Shown: positions 1 to 8,481, counted from the first letter of the stretch. The stretch: DNA of 64,000 nucleotides from Mesorhizobium hawassense (GCF_003289945.1 NZ_QMBP01000007.1:62001-126000); one strand, 5' to 3'. Translations and numbers: made by a program. The notes: generated by a model not told the origin, from the sequence alone.

Positions 1-305
1 GTCTCACCGACCTGATCGACGCCAGGAGCGAGGATGTGAAACTGGTGGTGCTGGAGGCCAGCAACATCGTCGAGATCGACTATACCGCCGCCCAGACGCT
101 GATCGACATCATCCGCCATTGTCGTGACAAAGGCGCGGTCTTTGCTATCGCGCGCATGGAATCGCTGCGCGCCCAGGCGGCGCTGCAGCGGTTCGGCATC
201 GCCGAAATTGTTGGCACGCAGCGGATATTCCACAGCGTCGACGCGGCGATCAAAGCACTTGGTCCGGGGAAACCACAGCAGCAAGAACAGGATGGCGTGC
301 CATGA
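1..305 (+). CDS. C-terminal STAS domain of a SulP-type anion permease (partial)
   Basis: The reading frame is open from the window edge (first full codon at base 3), so only about the last 100 residues are present. They show a STAS fold: a strand-loop containing VVLEASNIVEIDYTAAQTL, then a helix, then the strand FAIARM, as in the cytoplasmic tail of SulP (sulfate permease family) transporters. The DYTAA loop is the usual SulP-type STAS signature. The membrane part lies outside the window, so the substrate cannot be judged. A free-standing anti-sigma-antagonist-like STAS protein is less likely. The stop codon overlaps the ATG of the next gene (ATGA), so the two are probably co-transcribed. Confidence 0.7.
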   Translation, partial: LTDLIDARSEDVKLVVLEASNIVEIDYTAAQTLIDIIRHCRDKGAVFAIARMESLRAQAALQRFGIAEIVGTQRIFHSVDAAIKALGPGKPQQQEQDGVP

Positions 306-925
306 TCGATCCCCGAGAACCCATTGTGACCCCGGTCCCCGTCGAGGAATTGAGGCCGACCCAGATAACGGTCGGCATGCGGGAGGTTGCGTTGAAGCGC
401 CAGATGATCCGGGCGCAGGACGCCAAGAAGAAGACCGGCACCTTTCTCGGCAAGCACATGGTGCCGGTGGTGCTCGGCCCCAAGAACCGCAACTACGTCA
501 CCGATCACCACCATCTCGCCCGCGCCCTGCTCGAGGAGGGCGTCAAGGACGTGCTCGTCACCGTGATCAGCGACCTGTCCGCGCTCGACAAGGACGCGTT
601 TCTTTTCGTGCTCGACAATCGCGGCTGGATGCACCCGTTCGACGAGAACGGCCGGCGCCGCGATTACTCGGCGATCCCGAAGACCATCGGCGAATTGGTC
701 GATGATCCGTACCGCAGCGTGGCGGGCGAACTGCGCCGGCTGGGCGGTTACGCCAAGGACACGACGCCGTTCAGCGAATTCATCTGGGCGGACTTCCTGC
801 GCCGGCGCATCGATCGGAGCGCGGTTGAGAAGAATTTCGACAAGGCGATGAAAGATGCCCTGACGCTCGCCAGGAGCAAGGACGCGGACTATCTGCCCGG
901 CTGGTGCGGGCCGACGGACGATTGA
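302..925 (+). CDS. ParB-like nuclease domain protein (ParBc_2 type)
   Basis: The 207-residue protein matches the putative ParB-like nuclease family (ParBc_2). The N-terminal PVPVEELRPTQITVG segment is the ParB-type strand, and YVTDHHHLARALLEEG resembles the ParB catalytic-loop motif in which GERRLRAA-like residues are replaced by DHHHLARAL. It lacks a helix-turn-helix partition domain, so it is not a chromosome-segregation ParB. The start is fixed by an ATGA overlap with the upstream SulP gene, which suggests a shared transcript. The molecular activity is unknown. Confidence 0.7.
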   Translation: MIDPREPIVTPVPVEELRPTQITVGMREVALKRQMIRAQDAKKKTGTFLGKHMVPVVLGPKNRNYVTDHHHLARALLEEGVKDVLVTVISDLSALDKDAFLFVLDNRGWMHPFDENGRRRDYSAIPKTIGELVDDPYRSVAGELRRLGGYAKDTTPFSEFIWADFLRRRIDRSAVEKNFDKAMKDALTLARSKDADYLPGWCGPTDD

Positions 926-956
926 CGACGCGTCCGACAGGCACCAGCGGACACTA

Positions 957-1775
957 TTAGCCAGCGCGGCGGGCGCGGTAAGCGCCGGGAGCTTGCCCCA
1001 TCTCGCGCCGGAACCGGCGGTTGAAGGTCGACAGGTCGTTGAAGCCGGCGTCGAAGGCGATCGTCGAGATCGCCGTGTCGGAACTGCGCAGTCGCACCGC
1101 CGCCCGGTGCAGCCTTGTCCTGAGCAGCAACTGGTAGGGCGTCATGCCGGCAACCTGCCGGAAAACGCGCAGGAAATGGTACGGACTGGTCGCCGTTCCG
1201 TCGGCAAGCTCGGTCAGTGATAGTGGCCGTTCGGCGTTGAGCTCGATCAGGCGCACCGCCTCCGCGACGCGTTTCTGGTCGCGGCGGCTGGGCGTCCGGA
1301 CGACCGCGGAAGAACCGGCCGCGACCACCGCGCCGGCAATGCGCAGGCCGAGTTCCTCGAACGCCTCATTGTCGCCCCTTTCCCGCGCGGCCTCCACCTC
1401 GGCCAGCAGCGGCGCCAGCGCCGGCACGGGCGGCAGGCTCGGACCGGCGAAGCCGAGCCGCTTCGCACCCGGCAGCTCGATCACTACGCGTTCCAGATAG
1501 GCCGATGAAAAATGGAAGGAGAGGCAGCGGTCGCCGGCGCCGTGCTCATGCCCGCATTCGTAGCAGGCGCCGGGGTTGCCGAGCAAAATGGCGCCGGGCG
1601 TCAGCATTGCCGTGCCTTGCCGGGTGCGATAGCGGAACGTGCCTCTGGTCACGGCGGCAACGCAGAAGCCGCGATGCTCCTCCTCGAACGGCTTGTCGCC
1701 GTCGGCGGCCGTGCACACGACGTCGGACACATGCCAGCCAAGCCCGGACGCCAGAGTTTTCTGCGCGGTGGTCAT
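957..1775 (-). CDS. AraC family transcriptional regulator
   Basis: The 272-residue protein has an N-terminal cupin-like sensing half, with a Cys/His-rich stretch NPGACYECGHEHGAGDRC around residues 85-103. A C-terminal pair of helix-turn-helix motifs follows. LSLTELADGTATSPYHFLRVF is the first HTH, and AISTIAFDAGFNDLSTFNRRF is the second, carrying the AraC signature. I chose the internal ATG that gives MTTAQKTL rather than one nine codons upstream. It is divergent from the small cytosolic protein gene at 1862 and may regulate that gene and the VOC gene after it. The Cys/His cluster could bind a metal or thiol-reactive ligand, which is inference. Confidence 0.85.
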   Translation of the reverse strand: MTTAQKTLASGLGWHVSDVVCTAADGDKPFEEEHRGFCVAAVTRGTFRYRTRQGTAMLTPGAILLGNPGACYECGHEHGAGDRCLSFHFSSAYLERVVIELPGAKRLGFAGPSLPPVPALAPLLAEVEAARERGDNEAFEELGLRIAGAVVAAGSSAVVRTPSRRDQKRVAEAVRLIELNAERPLSLTELADGTATSPYHFLRVFRQVAGMTPYQLLLRTRLHRAAVRLRSSDTAISTIAFDAGFNDLSTFNRRFRREMGQAPGAYRARRAG

Positions 1776-1861
1776 GGCCCGAAAAATAGCAATTTTTCCC
1801 AAGCGATGAACCCTGCCATGTCCCTATTGCTCACCTTCTCCTGACAAACGAGGCAGCAGCA

Positions 1862-2392
1862 ATGACCGATCCCTTCATCGAGGCCCTGAACAGCGATGGC
1901 CCCAATCCGGACCTTGCAGAAAGGCTGAAGCTCTATGGCCGCTTCATTGGCGCCTGGACATTCGACGCCACGCGCATTCTCGAAGATGGCACCAGGCTCG
2001 AGGGGCGTGGTGAGGTGCACTTCGGCTGGGTTCTCGAAGGCAGGGCCGTGCAGGATGTCTGGATCCTGCCCGCGCGCGACGCGGGTCCCTCCCCGTCGCT
2101 GGGGCCATGGACCTTCTACGGCACCACTTTGCGCGTCTACGATCCAGGTGAGGACGCCTGGCACATCTTCTGGAGCGATCCGCGCAACCAGTATTACAGC
2201 CGGCAACTCGGCCGCGCCGAGGACGACACGATCGTCCAGGTCGGCGCCGACGGCACCGGCGCGTCCGTGCGCTGGAGCTTTTCACGCATCACGGAAAACT
2301 CGTTCCGCTGGCTCGGCGAGCGCTCGCATGACGGCGGCGCGACCTGGCGCATGGAGGTCGAGTTCCTGGCCCGACGCGCTACACCAGCCTGA
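1862..2392 (+). CDS. Conserved hypothetical protein, DUF1579-like beta-barrel
   Basis: The 176-residue soluble protein has no signal peptide. It has alternating beta strands and Trp-rich segments (FIGAWTFDATRILEDG, WHIFWSDPRNQYYSRQLG), reminiscent of DUF1579/lipocalin-like small-molecule binding proteins. A GAGG ribosome site lies 8 bases before ATG. It is divergent from the AraC regulator and followed 32 bases later by a VOC-family gene, so the three may form one regulatory unit. I cannot assign a function. Confidence 0.7.
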   Translation: MTDPFIEALNSDGPNPDLAERLKLYGRFIGAWTFDATRILEDGTRLEGRGEVHFGWVLEGRAVQDVWILPARDAGPSPSLGPWTFYGTTLRVYDPGEDAWHIFWSDPRNQYYSRQLGRAEDDTIVQVGADGTGASVRWSFSRITENSFRWLGERSHDGGATWRMEVEFLARRATPA

Positions 2393-2424
2393 TCGACCAA
2401 CCAGTTGCAATCATGGAGAAAACA

Positions 2425-2802
2425 ATGCTCGACCATGTCTCGATCGGTGTTCGTGATGCCGGCGCATCGCAACGCTTCTACGACGCGGCGCTGAAGCCGC
2501 TCGGCTATTCCTGCCTCAGCCAGTCGCCCGGCTCTCTCGGCTACGGCGCTCAAGCCGTCCAGCTTTGGGTTAATGACGCTGGCCGGCCGGTGCCCGCCGA
2601 TGCGGACTCCGGCTTGCACTTCTGTTTCTCGGCACCGACGCGAGCCAGTGTCGACGCCTTCCATGCCGCGGCATTGCGTGAGGGCGGCAAAGACAACGGC
2701 CAGCCCGGCCTGCGCGCCGCCTATGGCGACAATTACTACGCCGCGTTCGTCATCGACCCGGATGGCTACCGGTTGGAAGCCTATTGCAGCAAAGCCCAAT
2801 AG
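2425..2802 (+). CDS. VOC (glyoxalase/bleomycin resistance) family protein
   Basis: The 125-residue protein has the paired beta-alpha-beta-beta-beta modules of the vicinal oxygen chelate fold. It begins MLDHVSIGVRDAGASQRFYD and ends FVIDPDGYRLEAYC, the classic VOC end motif. I prefer the ATG at 2425 over the one four codons upstream. It has a GGAG ribosome site at good spacing, and the family normally begins at the -DHV- strand. Metal ligands would be His4, a residue near the middle and the C-terminal Glu of RLEAYC. The substrate is unknown. Confidence 0.85.
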   Translation: MLDHVSIGVRDAGASQRFYDAALKPLGYSCLSQSPGSLGYGAQAVQLWVNDAGRPVPADADSGLHFCFSAPTRASVDAFHAAALREGGKDNGQPGLRAAYGDNYYAAFVIDPDGYRLEAYCSKAQ

Positions 2803-2895
2803 CCGGCTGATTTCCCTTCCCGCCTGTTTCCAGCGCCCGGGCTTTGCTCTACCAATTGCAGAACCTGGGCTTCGCCCGGCGGGAGGGGACCAGCG

Positions 2896-3525
2896 ATGCC
2901 GAGCTTCGACAGCCTGTTCAATGCCTTCGTCACCATACTGGTGACCATCGACCCGCCCGGCCTGGCGCCGCTCTTCCTCGCCGTGACGCGCGGCATGAAC
3001 CGCGAGGAGCGCCAGCAGGTCTCGGTGCGCGCTTCGATCATCGGTTTCCTGGTGATGGCGCTGTTCGCGGTTGCCGGCGCCTCGATCCTGTCGGTGTTCG
3101 GCATCACGCTGCCGGCCTTCCGCGTCGCTGGCGGCTTCCTGTTGTTCTTCATCGCCTTCGAAATGGTGTTCGAGCGCCGCCAGGACCGCAAGGAAAAGAT
3201 CGGCGACGTCGCCATCACCAAGGACATGATCCACAACATCGCCGCCTTCCCGCTGGCGATCCCGCTGATCGCCGGCCCCGGCGCGATCTCGGCCACCGTG
3301 CTGCTCTCGGGACACTTCGAGGGTTTTGCCGCTCAGGCAGCCCTGGTCGGCATCATCTTCCTGTGCCTCGTCATCACCTATCTGGTGTTCGTGCTGTCGG
3401 AACGCATCGACCGTATCCTCGGCCAGACCGGCCGCTCGATCCTGACCCGATTGCTCGGTGTGATCCTTGCGGCGCTTGCGGTGCAATTCGTCGCCGACGG
3501 CGTCAGGGCGCTGATGGCCGCATAG
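2896..3525 (+). CDS. MarC family integral membrane protein
   Basis: The 209-residue polytopic membrane protein has six predicted hydrophobic segments. It carries the MarC/UPF0056 hallmarks: an N-terminal VTILVTIDPPGLAPLFLA segment and the central FPLAIPLIAGPGAISATVLL segment. The family is named after E. coli MarC but has no proven role in multiple antibiotic resistance; the transported substrate is unknown. A strong GGAGGGG ribosome site precedes the ATG. It stands alone between the VOC gene and a gene on the opposite strand. Confidence 0.9.
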   Translation: MPSFDSLFNAFVTILVTIDPPGLAPLFLAVTRGMNREERQQVSVRASIIGFLVMALFAVAGASILSVFGITLPAFRVAGGFLLFFIAFEMVFERRQDRKEKIGDVAITKDMIHNIAAFPLAIPLIAGPGAISATVLLSGHFEGFAAQAALVGIIFLCLVITYLVFVLSERIDRILGQTGRSILTRLLGVILAALAVQFVADGVRALMAA

Positions 3526-3637
3526 GACGTAGACTCACCACTGCGTGTCCAAATGCGGACGGCTACAAGCTTGAGGACGGCTAGGTAGTTTTCCGCCCAT
3601 GCCAACGGCGAAGCAGCTTGGGCGGCCGAAGGAAAGT

Positions 3638-4153
3638 CTAGTTGAATTCTAGCCTGTTGATTTTGGTGATCAAATCGCTGTCCAAATTCAGTATGGCCTC
3701 GGCGACATCGATATGACCTTTAGCGACGGCCTGCGCAGCCATTGCCGACAAAAGCATGGATTGATCCCAAGTATCATTTCGATGAAGGCTCACGGCCTCG
3801 CCAAGGCTCGCCAGAGCGCGGTGATAGTCGTCGGCGCATTCGGTAGGGATTTCGGGCCCTCGGCCCGTTCTCCGTGCGACTTCTATTGCTGCAGGTAGCT
3901 GAAAGAATGAAAAATCGATGGGGGTTCGCGTGTCGGCTGCGATTTTCACGATGCGCGGAACAGCTGCATAAGAGGCTGTATAAACGTCACCTTGGTGGCA
4001 AAGGCTCGACCAGAGGCTATACCACGGCTCGTCCTGATAGCCTTTCTTAGGGCTGGTGGCAGAGCGCAGCTCCCGCAGCAGCCCCGGAACGTTCGCTGCG
4101 CGGCCGTATGCATCCTGCAGTTGGTTCCATCGGCGGTCTTCAAGTGAGAGCAT
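3638..4153 (-). CDS. Orphan conserved hypothetical protein, possible immunity protein
   Basis: The 171-residue soluble protein opens with LEDRRWNQLQDAYGRA and has a conserved-looking centre EPWYSLWSSLCHQGDVYTAS followed by YAAVPRIVKIA. The rest is helical and could form HEAT-like repeats. I recognise the W..L..AYG...LWSSLCHQGDVYTASYAAVP pattern from scattered bacterial proteins of unknown function that often lie alone or near toxin loci. A role as an immunity or antitoxin-like protein is inference. It stands alone in a locally lower-GC stretch, which hints at recent acquisition. No toxin gene is adjacent. Confidence 0.55.
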   Translation of the reverse strand: MLSLEDRRWNQLQDAYGRAANVPGLLRELRSATSPKKGYQDEPWYSLWSSLCHQGDVYTASYAAVPRIVKIAADTRTPIDFSFFQLPAAIEVARRTGRGPEIPTECADDYHRALASLGEAVSLHRNDTWDQSMLLSAMAAQAVAKGHIDVAEAILNLDSDLITKINRLEFN

Positions 4154-4285
4154 CGGGGTCTCCTACCTTCCAGAGCCTCACGATCAAACACTCCACTGCC
4201 ATCGCTTCCGCTAGCGGTCCACAATTTATGAGTCTCGGCCTAGTTCAGCGGGCAGCGAGCAACCCACCCATACTGCCCCACTGCC

Positions 4286-4711
4286 CTATTTCACCGCCGT
4301 TTCGACCACCTCGAAATCATGCGTGAGCGTCGCCGTCTTCGCCATCATCGCCGACGCCGAGCAATATTTCTCGATCGACAGGTCGATCGCTCGTCTGACC
4401 TTGTCGTGCGACAGGGCACGGCCTTTGACGATGAAATGCATGTGGATGCGGGTGAACACTTTTGGGTCGGTTTCGGCCCGGTCGGCGTCGAGTTCGACCA
4501 CGCAATCCTCGACCGCCTCGCGACCCTTCTCGAGGATGTGCACCACGTCATAGGCCGAGCAGCCGCCGGTGCCGATCAGCACCAGCTCCATCGGGCTCGG
4601 ACCCGGTGTCTTGCCGTCCGGCCCATGCGCGGTGCCCAGCACGACCTTATGGCCACTGCCGGATTCACCGACGAAGGTGCGTTCCTCAACCCATTTGACG
4701 CGTGCTTTCAC
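4286..4711 (-). CDS. OsmC family peroxiredoxin-like protein
   Basis: The 141-residue protein is of the OsmC/Ohr superfamily. It has the two conserved cysteines, Cys51 in GTGGCSAYDVV and Cys117 in EKYCSASAMM, which reduce organic hydroperoxides in this family. The sequence is closest to the YhfA-type branch (PSPMELVLIGTGGCSAYDV). The start is a GTG with an AAGGAAGA ribosome site. A palindromic repeat element lies just upstream, between this gene and the DUF2306 gene on the same strand. The redox partner is unknown. Confidence 0.85.
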   Translation of the reverse strand: MKARVKWVEERTFVGESGSGHKVVLGTAHGPDGKTPGPSPMELVLIGTGGCSAYDVVHILEKGREAVEDCVVELDADRAETDPKVFTRIHMHFIVKGRALSHDKVRRAIDLSIEKYCSASAMMAKTATLTHDFEVVETAVK

Positions 4712-4744
4712 GATAATCTTCCTTGAGAAATTCCTGTCCGCGCC

Positions 4745-4954
4745 AAGGCGTGTTGAGATTCAGGTCAGGCCGCGCCGAAAATGATGGCTTCCGAGAACCG
4801 GCCTACGCCGGCCGTAGCCTTCATAGAGCGGACACGCTTATGAGGGCTTCGGCCGGCGAAGGCCGGAGCGGAGCGTACTTGAAGTACGTGAGCACCGGAA
4901 GCGCAGGAGGCCGCCATTTGCAGGCCGGCCTCACCTGAATATCAACACGCCTTA
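4745..4954. repeat. Palindromic intergenic element, copy A
   Basis: This 210-bp element has long terminal inverted repeats. The left end, AAGGCGTGTTGAGATTCAGG, matches the reverse complement of the right end, AAGGCGTGTTGATATTCAGG, at all but one of 20 positions. The arms continue inward through AGGCC and an imperfect AAATG-rich block to GGCTTCC/GGCCTCC. The core holds a CCGGCCTACGCCGGCC hairpin and the palindrome CGTACTTGAAGTACG. Two further copies lie at 41481-41680 and 42800-42942. The right end contains the TAA stop codon of the minus-strand DUF2306 gene. It resembles RIME/REP-type intergenic mosaic elements but I cannot name the family. Confidence 0.85.
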
Positions 4955-5350
4955 CTGGCCGAACACCACGCCGTGCATGATCCGGCCGGGCAGCAGCGTG
5001 AAGATGCCGGCGCCGATCAGCGCGAACAGATAGAGTTTTATCATGACGCTGCGATGCGCCGCCACCTTGTGCATATGCGCATACCACGCCGCCAGCGGCG
5101 CCGTCACCAGCACCAGGATCGACAACAGATGGATCGGGCTGAACGGACCGACGAGCCGGATCTGCTGGATCCAGAAGCTCGAAATGGCGATGACCAGCAT
5201 CAGCGCCACCCAGGCATAGCCCAGCACACGATGACGCATCGTGCCTTTCGGCAGCGCCAGCTGGGCGCCGCCGATGGCTAAAGCGGCAAAGGCCGCGAAG
5301 GCATGCCACGGAATGGGAGGAGGCGCCGACAGCAGCGGTCCGAGCGACAC
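4952..5350 (-). CDS. DUF2306-type small membrane protein
   Basis: The 132-residue integral membrane protein has four hydrophobic segments (PWHAFAAFAALAIGGAQLAL, VLGYAWVALMLVIAISSFWI, HLLSILVLVTAPLAAWYAHM, LYLFALIGAGIFTLLPGRIM). The HRVLGYAW and AHRSVMIKLY motifs with conserved histidines resemble DUF2306 membrane proteins of unknown function; the histidines could bind heme or metal (inference). Its stop codon forms the outer edge of repeat element A. It lies 25 bases downstream of ssb on the same strand and may be read from the ssb promoter. Confidence 0.75.
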   Translation of the reverse strand: MSLGPLLSAPPPIPWHAFAAFAALAIGGAQLALPKGTMRHRVLGYAWVALMLVIAISSFWIQQIRLVGPFSPIHLLSILVLVTAPLAAWYAHMHKVAAHRSVMIKLYLFALIGAGIFTLLPGRIMHGVVFGQ

Positions 5351-5375
5351 GGCGCCTTCCCCTCAAACGATCAGC

Positions 5376-5900
5376 TTAGAACGGGATCTCGTCGTCCAGC
5401 TCGCGCGACGAGCCGCCGCCACCGCCGCCCCTGGAACCACCCCCGCCGCCGCGGCTGAAACCTTCGTTCGGGCCGGACTGGCCGAAATCCGAGCCGCGGC
5501 TGCTGCCGCCGCCGGAATAATTGCCGACCTGGCCGCCGCCGCCCTCGCCGCGCGCGTCGAGCATCTGCAATTCGCCGCGGAATTTCTGCAGCACGACTTC
5601 CGTCGTGTATTTGTCGGCACCGGTCTGGTCCTGCCATTTACGGGTCTGCAGCTGGCCCTCGACATAGACCTTCATGCCCTTCTTCAGATACTGCTCCGCC
5701 ACCTTGGCGAGCTGGTCGTTGAAGATGACGACATTGTGCCACTCGGTCTTTTCCTTGCGCTCGCCCGAGTTCTTGTCGCGCCAGCTTTCCGACGTGGCGA
5801 TGCGGATGTTGACGACCGGATCACCGGAATTCAGGCGGCGGATTTCAGGATCCGCCCCGAGATTGCCGACCAGAATGACCTTGTTGACGCTACCCGCCAT
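5376..5900 (-). CDS. ssb: Single-stranded DNA-binding protein
   Basis: The 174-residue SSB has an OB-fold in residues 4-110 ([48 protein letters not shown]). A Gly/Ser-rich flexible linker follows, ending in the acidic tip DDEIPF that recruits repair and replication proteins. A GGAGAAG ribosome site supports the start. It coats single-stranded DNA in replication, recombination and repair. An SOS box lies about 100 bases upstream, so LexA control is likely. Confidence 0.97.
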   Translation of the reverse strand: MAGSVNKVILVGNLGADPEIRRLNSGDPVVNIRIATSESWRDKNSGERKEKTEWHNVVIFNDQLAKVAEQYLKKGMKVYVEGQLQTRKWQDQTGADKYTTEVVLQKFRGELQMLDARGEGGGGQVGNYSGGGSSRGSDFGQSGPNEGFSRGGGGGSRGGGGGGSSRELDDEIPF

Positions 5901-6001
5901 CGTACTTCTCCGCGCTCATCCGAAACAAATTCTAAGTCGCTCACCTTACAGCCTGCGGGCCTGCCATGCCTGCAAAGGCTGGCTTTTCCCACAAGGTTTT
6001 T

Positions 6002-6016
6002 GTTCTCTTTTCGTTC
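6002..6016 (-). promoter_or_regulatory. LexA SOS box upstream of ssb
   Basis: On the ssb strand the sequence reads GAACGAAAAGAGAAC, an exact match to the alphaproteobacterial SOS box GAAC-N7-GAAC. It lies 102-116 bases upstream of the ssb start, inside a pyrimidine-rich promoter region. uvrA in the same window has a box of the same type, which supports both. Confidence 0.75.
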
Positions 6017-6136
6017 TAGGCATAACCGCCCTTTCTGTCAAGGAATGTCAGCAAAGGCCCCGCCTGAACGCATGTTTGGATATGGCGATCAAATAGCCGC
6101 TTGCCAAACCAATAAGTATCGACTTATGCTTTTACG

Positions 6137-6451
6137 ATGATCGAAGCAGAGATTTTCCGCGCCCTCGCCGACCCGACACGTCGCGCCGTTTACGAGCGCC
6201 TGACCGCCAGCGAGATGACCGTGAGCGAGCTGCGCGCCGGCATCAGCGTGTCGCAGCCGGCGGTCTCGCAGCACCTTGCCGTGCTGCGCGGCGCCGGTCT
6301 GGTGGTCGAGCGGCGCGCCGGCCGCAACGCCTATTACCGCGCCGATCCGCAAGGGCTCGATCCGCTGCTCGGCTGGGTCGAACGCTACCGCGCCTTCTGG
6401 CCGGAACGCATCGAGAAGCTGAAGACCGTTCTGAAGGGAATGGACCAATGA
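6137..6451 (+). CDS. ArsR family transcriptional regulator
   Basis: The 104-residue winged-helix protein shows the ArsR/SmtB pattern: IFRALADPTRRAVYERLTAS, then the recognition helix VSQPAVSQHLAVLRGAGLV, then the wing VERRAGRNAYYRADP. It has no CxC metal site, as is usual for the branch paired with AHSA1/SRPBCC proteins. Its stop overlaps the start of the SRPBCC gene (ATGA), so the pair is translated together. Confidence 0.9.
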   Translation: MIEAEIFRALADPTRRAVYERLTASEMTVSELRAGISVSQPAVSQHLAVLRGAGLVVERRAGRNAYYRADPQGLDPLLGWVERYRAFWPERIEKLKTVLKGMDQ

Positions 6452-6921
6452 CCAGAGCAGAAAACCCGACGGCGCCCGAGGCGCTGAGCTTCGAATGCGA
6501 CCTTGCCGATCCGCCGGAGAAAGTCTGGCGGGCGCTGACCGAGCCGGAGCTGCTCGCCGCCTGGCTGATGCCGAACGACATCAAGGCGAAAGCCGGCAGC
6601 CGCTTTGCCTTTGCCGGACCGGATGCGCCGATCGAATGCGAGGTGCTCGAGACCGAGCCCGGCAAGCTGTTGCGCTATTCCTGGCGTGAGCGGCCAGGCG
6701 CGACCGATGCGGACCGGCTTCCCGCTTTCGACAGCATCGTCACTTTCACGCTGGCACGCACCGCCTCGGGCGGCACCCATTTGCACATTGTCCATGACGG
6801 CTTCGTCCCGGTGGTGGAGCCCGTCTTCGCGGTGTCCGGAGCCGGCTGCGGACTCTCGCTTTATGCGCGTAAGACCACAATCGCGGCCAACGCGCCCTGC
6901 ATGATGCTGCGCGCCGCCTGA
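6448..6921 (+). CDS. SRPBCC (AHSA1-type) domain protein
   Basis: The 157-residue protein has the AHSA1/START-like helix-grip fold: ALSFECDLADPPEKVWRALTEPELLAAWLM, then strands including VLETEPGKLLRYSWRE and VTFTLARTASGGTHLHIVHDGF. It is translationally coupled to the ArsR regulator, a very common arrangement in which both belong to one stress- or ligand-responsive unit. The last 40 residues (after HDGFVP) lack the usual long C-terminal helix with its Trp and end in a Cys-containing MMLRAA tail. The C-terminus may be divergent or altered by an old frameshift. Confidence 0.8.
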   Translation: MTRAENPTAPEALSFECDLADPPEKVWRALTEPELLAAWLMPNDIKAKAGSRFAFAGPDAPIECEVLETEPGKLLRYSWRERPGATDADRLPAFDSIVTFTLARTASGGTHLHIVHDGFVPVVEPVFAVSGAGCGLSLYARKTTIAANAPCMMLRAA

Positions 6922-6945
6922 TTAGAAAAGACCGAGGAACCCGTC

Positions 6946-7548
6946 ATGAGCATTGCCAATCTGGTGCCGATGGTCATCGAACAGTCGAGCCGCGGCGAAC
7001 GCGCCTTCGACATCTTTTCGCGGCTGCTGCGCGAACGCATCGTCTTCATCAACGGGGAGATCAACGACAGCGTGTCGGCGCTGGTCTGCGCGCAGCTTCT
7101 GTCGCTGGAATCGGATCATCCGGACAAGGAGATCTCGCTCTACATCAACTCGCCGGGCGGCATGGTGACCAGCGGCTTCGCCATCTACGACACCATGCAA
7201 TACATCTCCTGCCCGGTCTCGACGGTGTGCATGGGCTTCGCCGCGTCGATGGGATCTTTCCTGCTGATGGCCGGCACGCCGGGGCGGCGCATCGCGCTGC
7301 CCAACACACGGATCGTGCTGCACCAGCCGCTCGGCGGCTTCCAGGGGCAGGCTTCCGACATCCAACGCCACGCCGAGGACATCGTGCGCACCAAGCAGCA
7401 CATGACCGAGCTCTATGCCCGGCATTGCGGCCGGACCTATGAAGAGGTCGAGCGCACACTCGACCGCGATTATTTCATGAGTGCCGCGGAAGCCAAGGAA
7501 TGGGGTCTCGTCGACCACGTCTACGACACCCGCAAGAAGGCTGCCTGA
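6946..7548 (+). CDS. clpP: ATP-dependent Clp protease proteolytic subunit paralogue
   Basis: The 200-residue protein is a complete ClpP serine protease with all three catalytic residues: Ser101 in FAASMGSF, His126 in VLHQPLGG and Asp175 in LDRDYFMS. The spacing matches E. coli ClpP (Ser97, His122, Asp171). ClpP forms double heptameric rings and degrades proteins unfolded by ClpX or ClpA. There is no clpX next door, so this is likely an additional ClpP paralogue rather than the clpP-clpX operon copy. A GAGGA ribosome site supports the start. Confidence 0.93.
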   Translation: MSIANLVPMVIEQSSRGERAFDIFSRLLRERIVFINGEINDSVSALVCAQLLSLESDHPDKEISLYINSPGGMVTSGFAIYDTMQYISCPVSTVCMGFAASMGSFLLMAGTPGRRIALPNTRIVLHQPLGGFQGQASDIQRHAEDIVRTKQHMTELYARHCGRTYEEVERTLDRDYFMSAAEAKEWGLVDHVYDTRKKAA

Positions 7549-7624
7549 GATCTCGGGCCGGACGCGCGGCAAGTTGATTGCCCCACGTCTGGCATCGCGG
7601 CGGCCGCGCCTTTATAGTTCGCGC

Positions 7625-7906
7625 ATGACCAAGCCGCTGCAGACCAGACGTTGGTGTTTTGCCCTCGCCGCGCTTGCGGGGGCGCTGATGGCCGGCACCG
7701 CGCTTGCCGACGAAAGCTCGTCGCAGAAACTGCCCGGCGTCAGCGGCGACTACCGCATCGCCAAGCCCGCGCCGCAGCCCGAACCTGACGACGCGCTGGC
7801 CGCCGGCAGCGACGGCTCGTTCAAGATCGGCAATACCGATGTCAGGATCGGTGGCAGCATAACCATCGACATAGCGACGGGCGGAACTCGGATTCCGAAC
7901 CACTGA
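7625..7906 (+). CDS. Small secreted hypothetical protein
   Basis: The 93-residue protein has a clear signal peptide: basic TKPLQTRRW, a hydrophobic core FALAALAGALMAGT, and a likely cleavage after ALA. The mature part is about 65 residues. It has a Pro-rich linker (PAPQPEPDDAL) and ends in beta-rich FKIGNTDVRIGGSITIDIATG, which looks like a single strand-turn of outer-membrane beta structure. I chose the ATG that begins the signal peptide. It is not recognised beyond this. It sits 76 bases downstream of clpP. Confidence 0.6.
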   Translation: MTKPLQTRRWCFALAALAGALMAGTALADESSSQKLPGVSGDYRIAKPAPQPEPDDALAAGSDGSFKIGNTDVRIGGSITIDIATGGTRIPNH

Positions 7907-8481
7907 GGGCGTTTCCGGCCCTGCCCATGAAGTGAAGCATGCCCCACAAAATGTAAGCCCCGTCCCTGCTTGGCAGATGGACGGGGCTTCATGGATCTGA
8001 AATCCAACTTTAGCCGGGAGTGGACTGCCGGCGTTCTGTTTCGGATGCACCGCGGCGTTCAGCCGACGATCCGACTACGGTCTCTGATTGTTGGGATTCG
8101 GCAAGTCACGGTTTGTCGGGCTGGCGTTTCAAGTCTGCCCTGGCACTTATGCCCGCCGCGGCTCCATCTCGGTGTGGAGCCTCAAGGGACTGTCCGGTGG
8201 CGTCATGCTCCGCTCCTGGGTCCGTTGCGACAATGTCGTTCGAAGCGCAAATCGCTATCACCTGCGGCGTCTCGCAGGCCGCCTGTTGGGCGGCGAGGCC
8301 ATCGAAAGACGGCCGGCTTCGTTGACGTCTTCGAGACTGCTCCCCTGGGTCCGCGACGTCAACCGTTGAATAGCCGGTTACCGAAAAATGTGATCTTTCG
8401 GAGGTTACGTGCAGGTAAGTCCAGCGCCTCCGTGGATCAAAGCGGCCGGCATCGGTGGCATTTGTTTTCGCGGTGCTTGTG

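Noticed and set aside
4723..4938. Small open frames inside the palindromic elements (similar peptides in copies A and C)
   Set aside because: They have no ribosome site, and copies differ by length changes that break the frame; the similarity follows from the DNA repeat.
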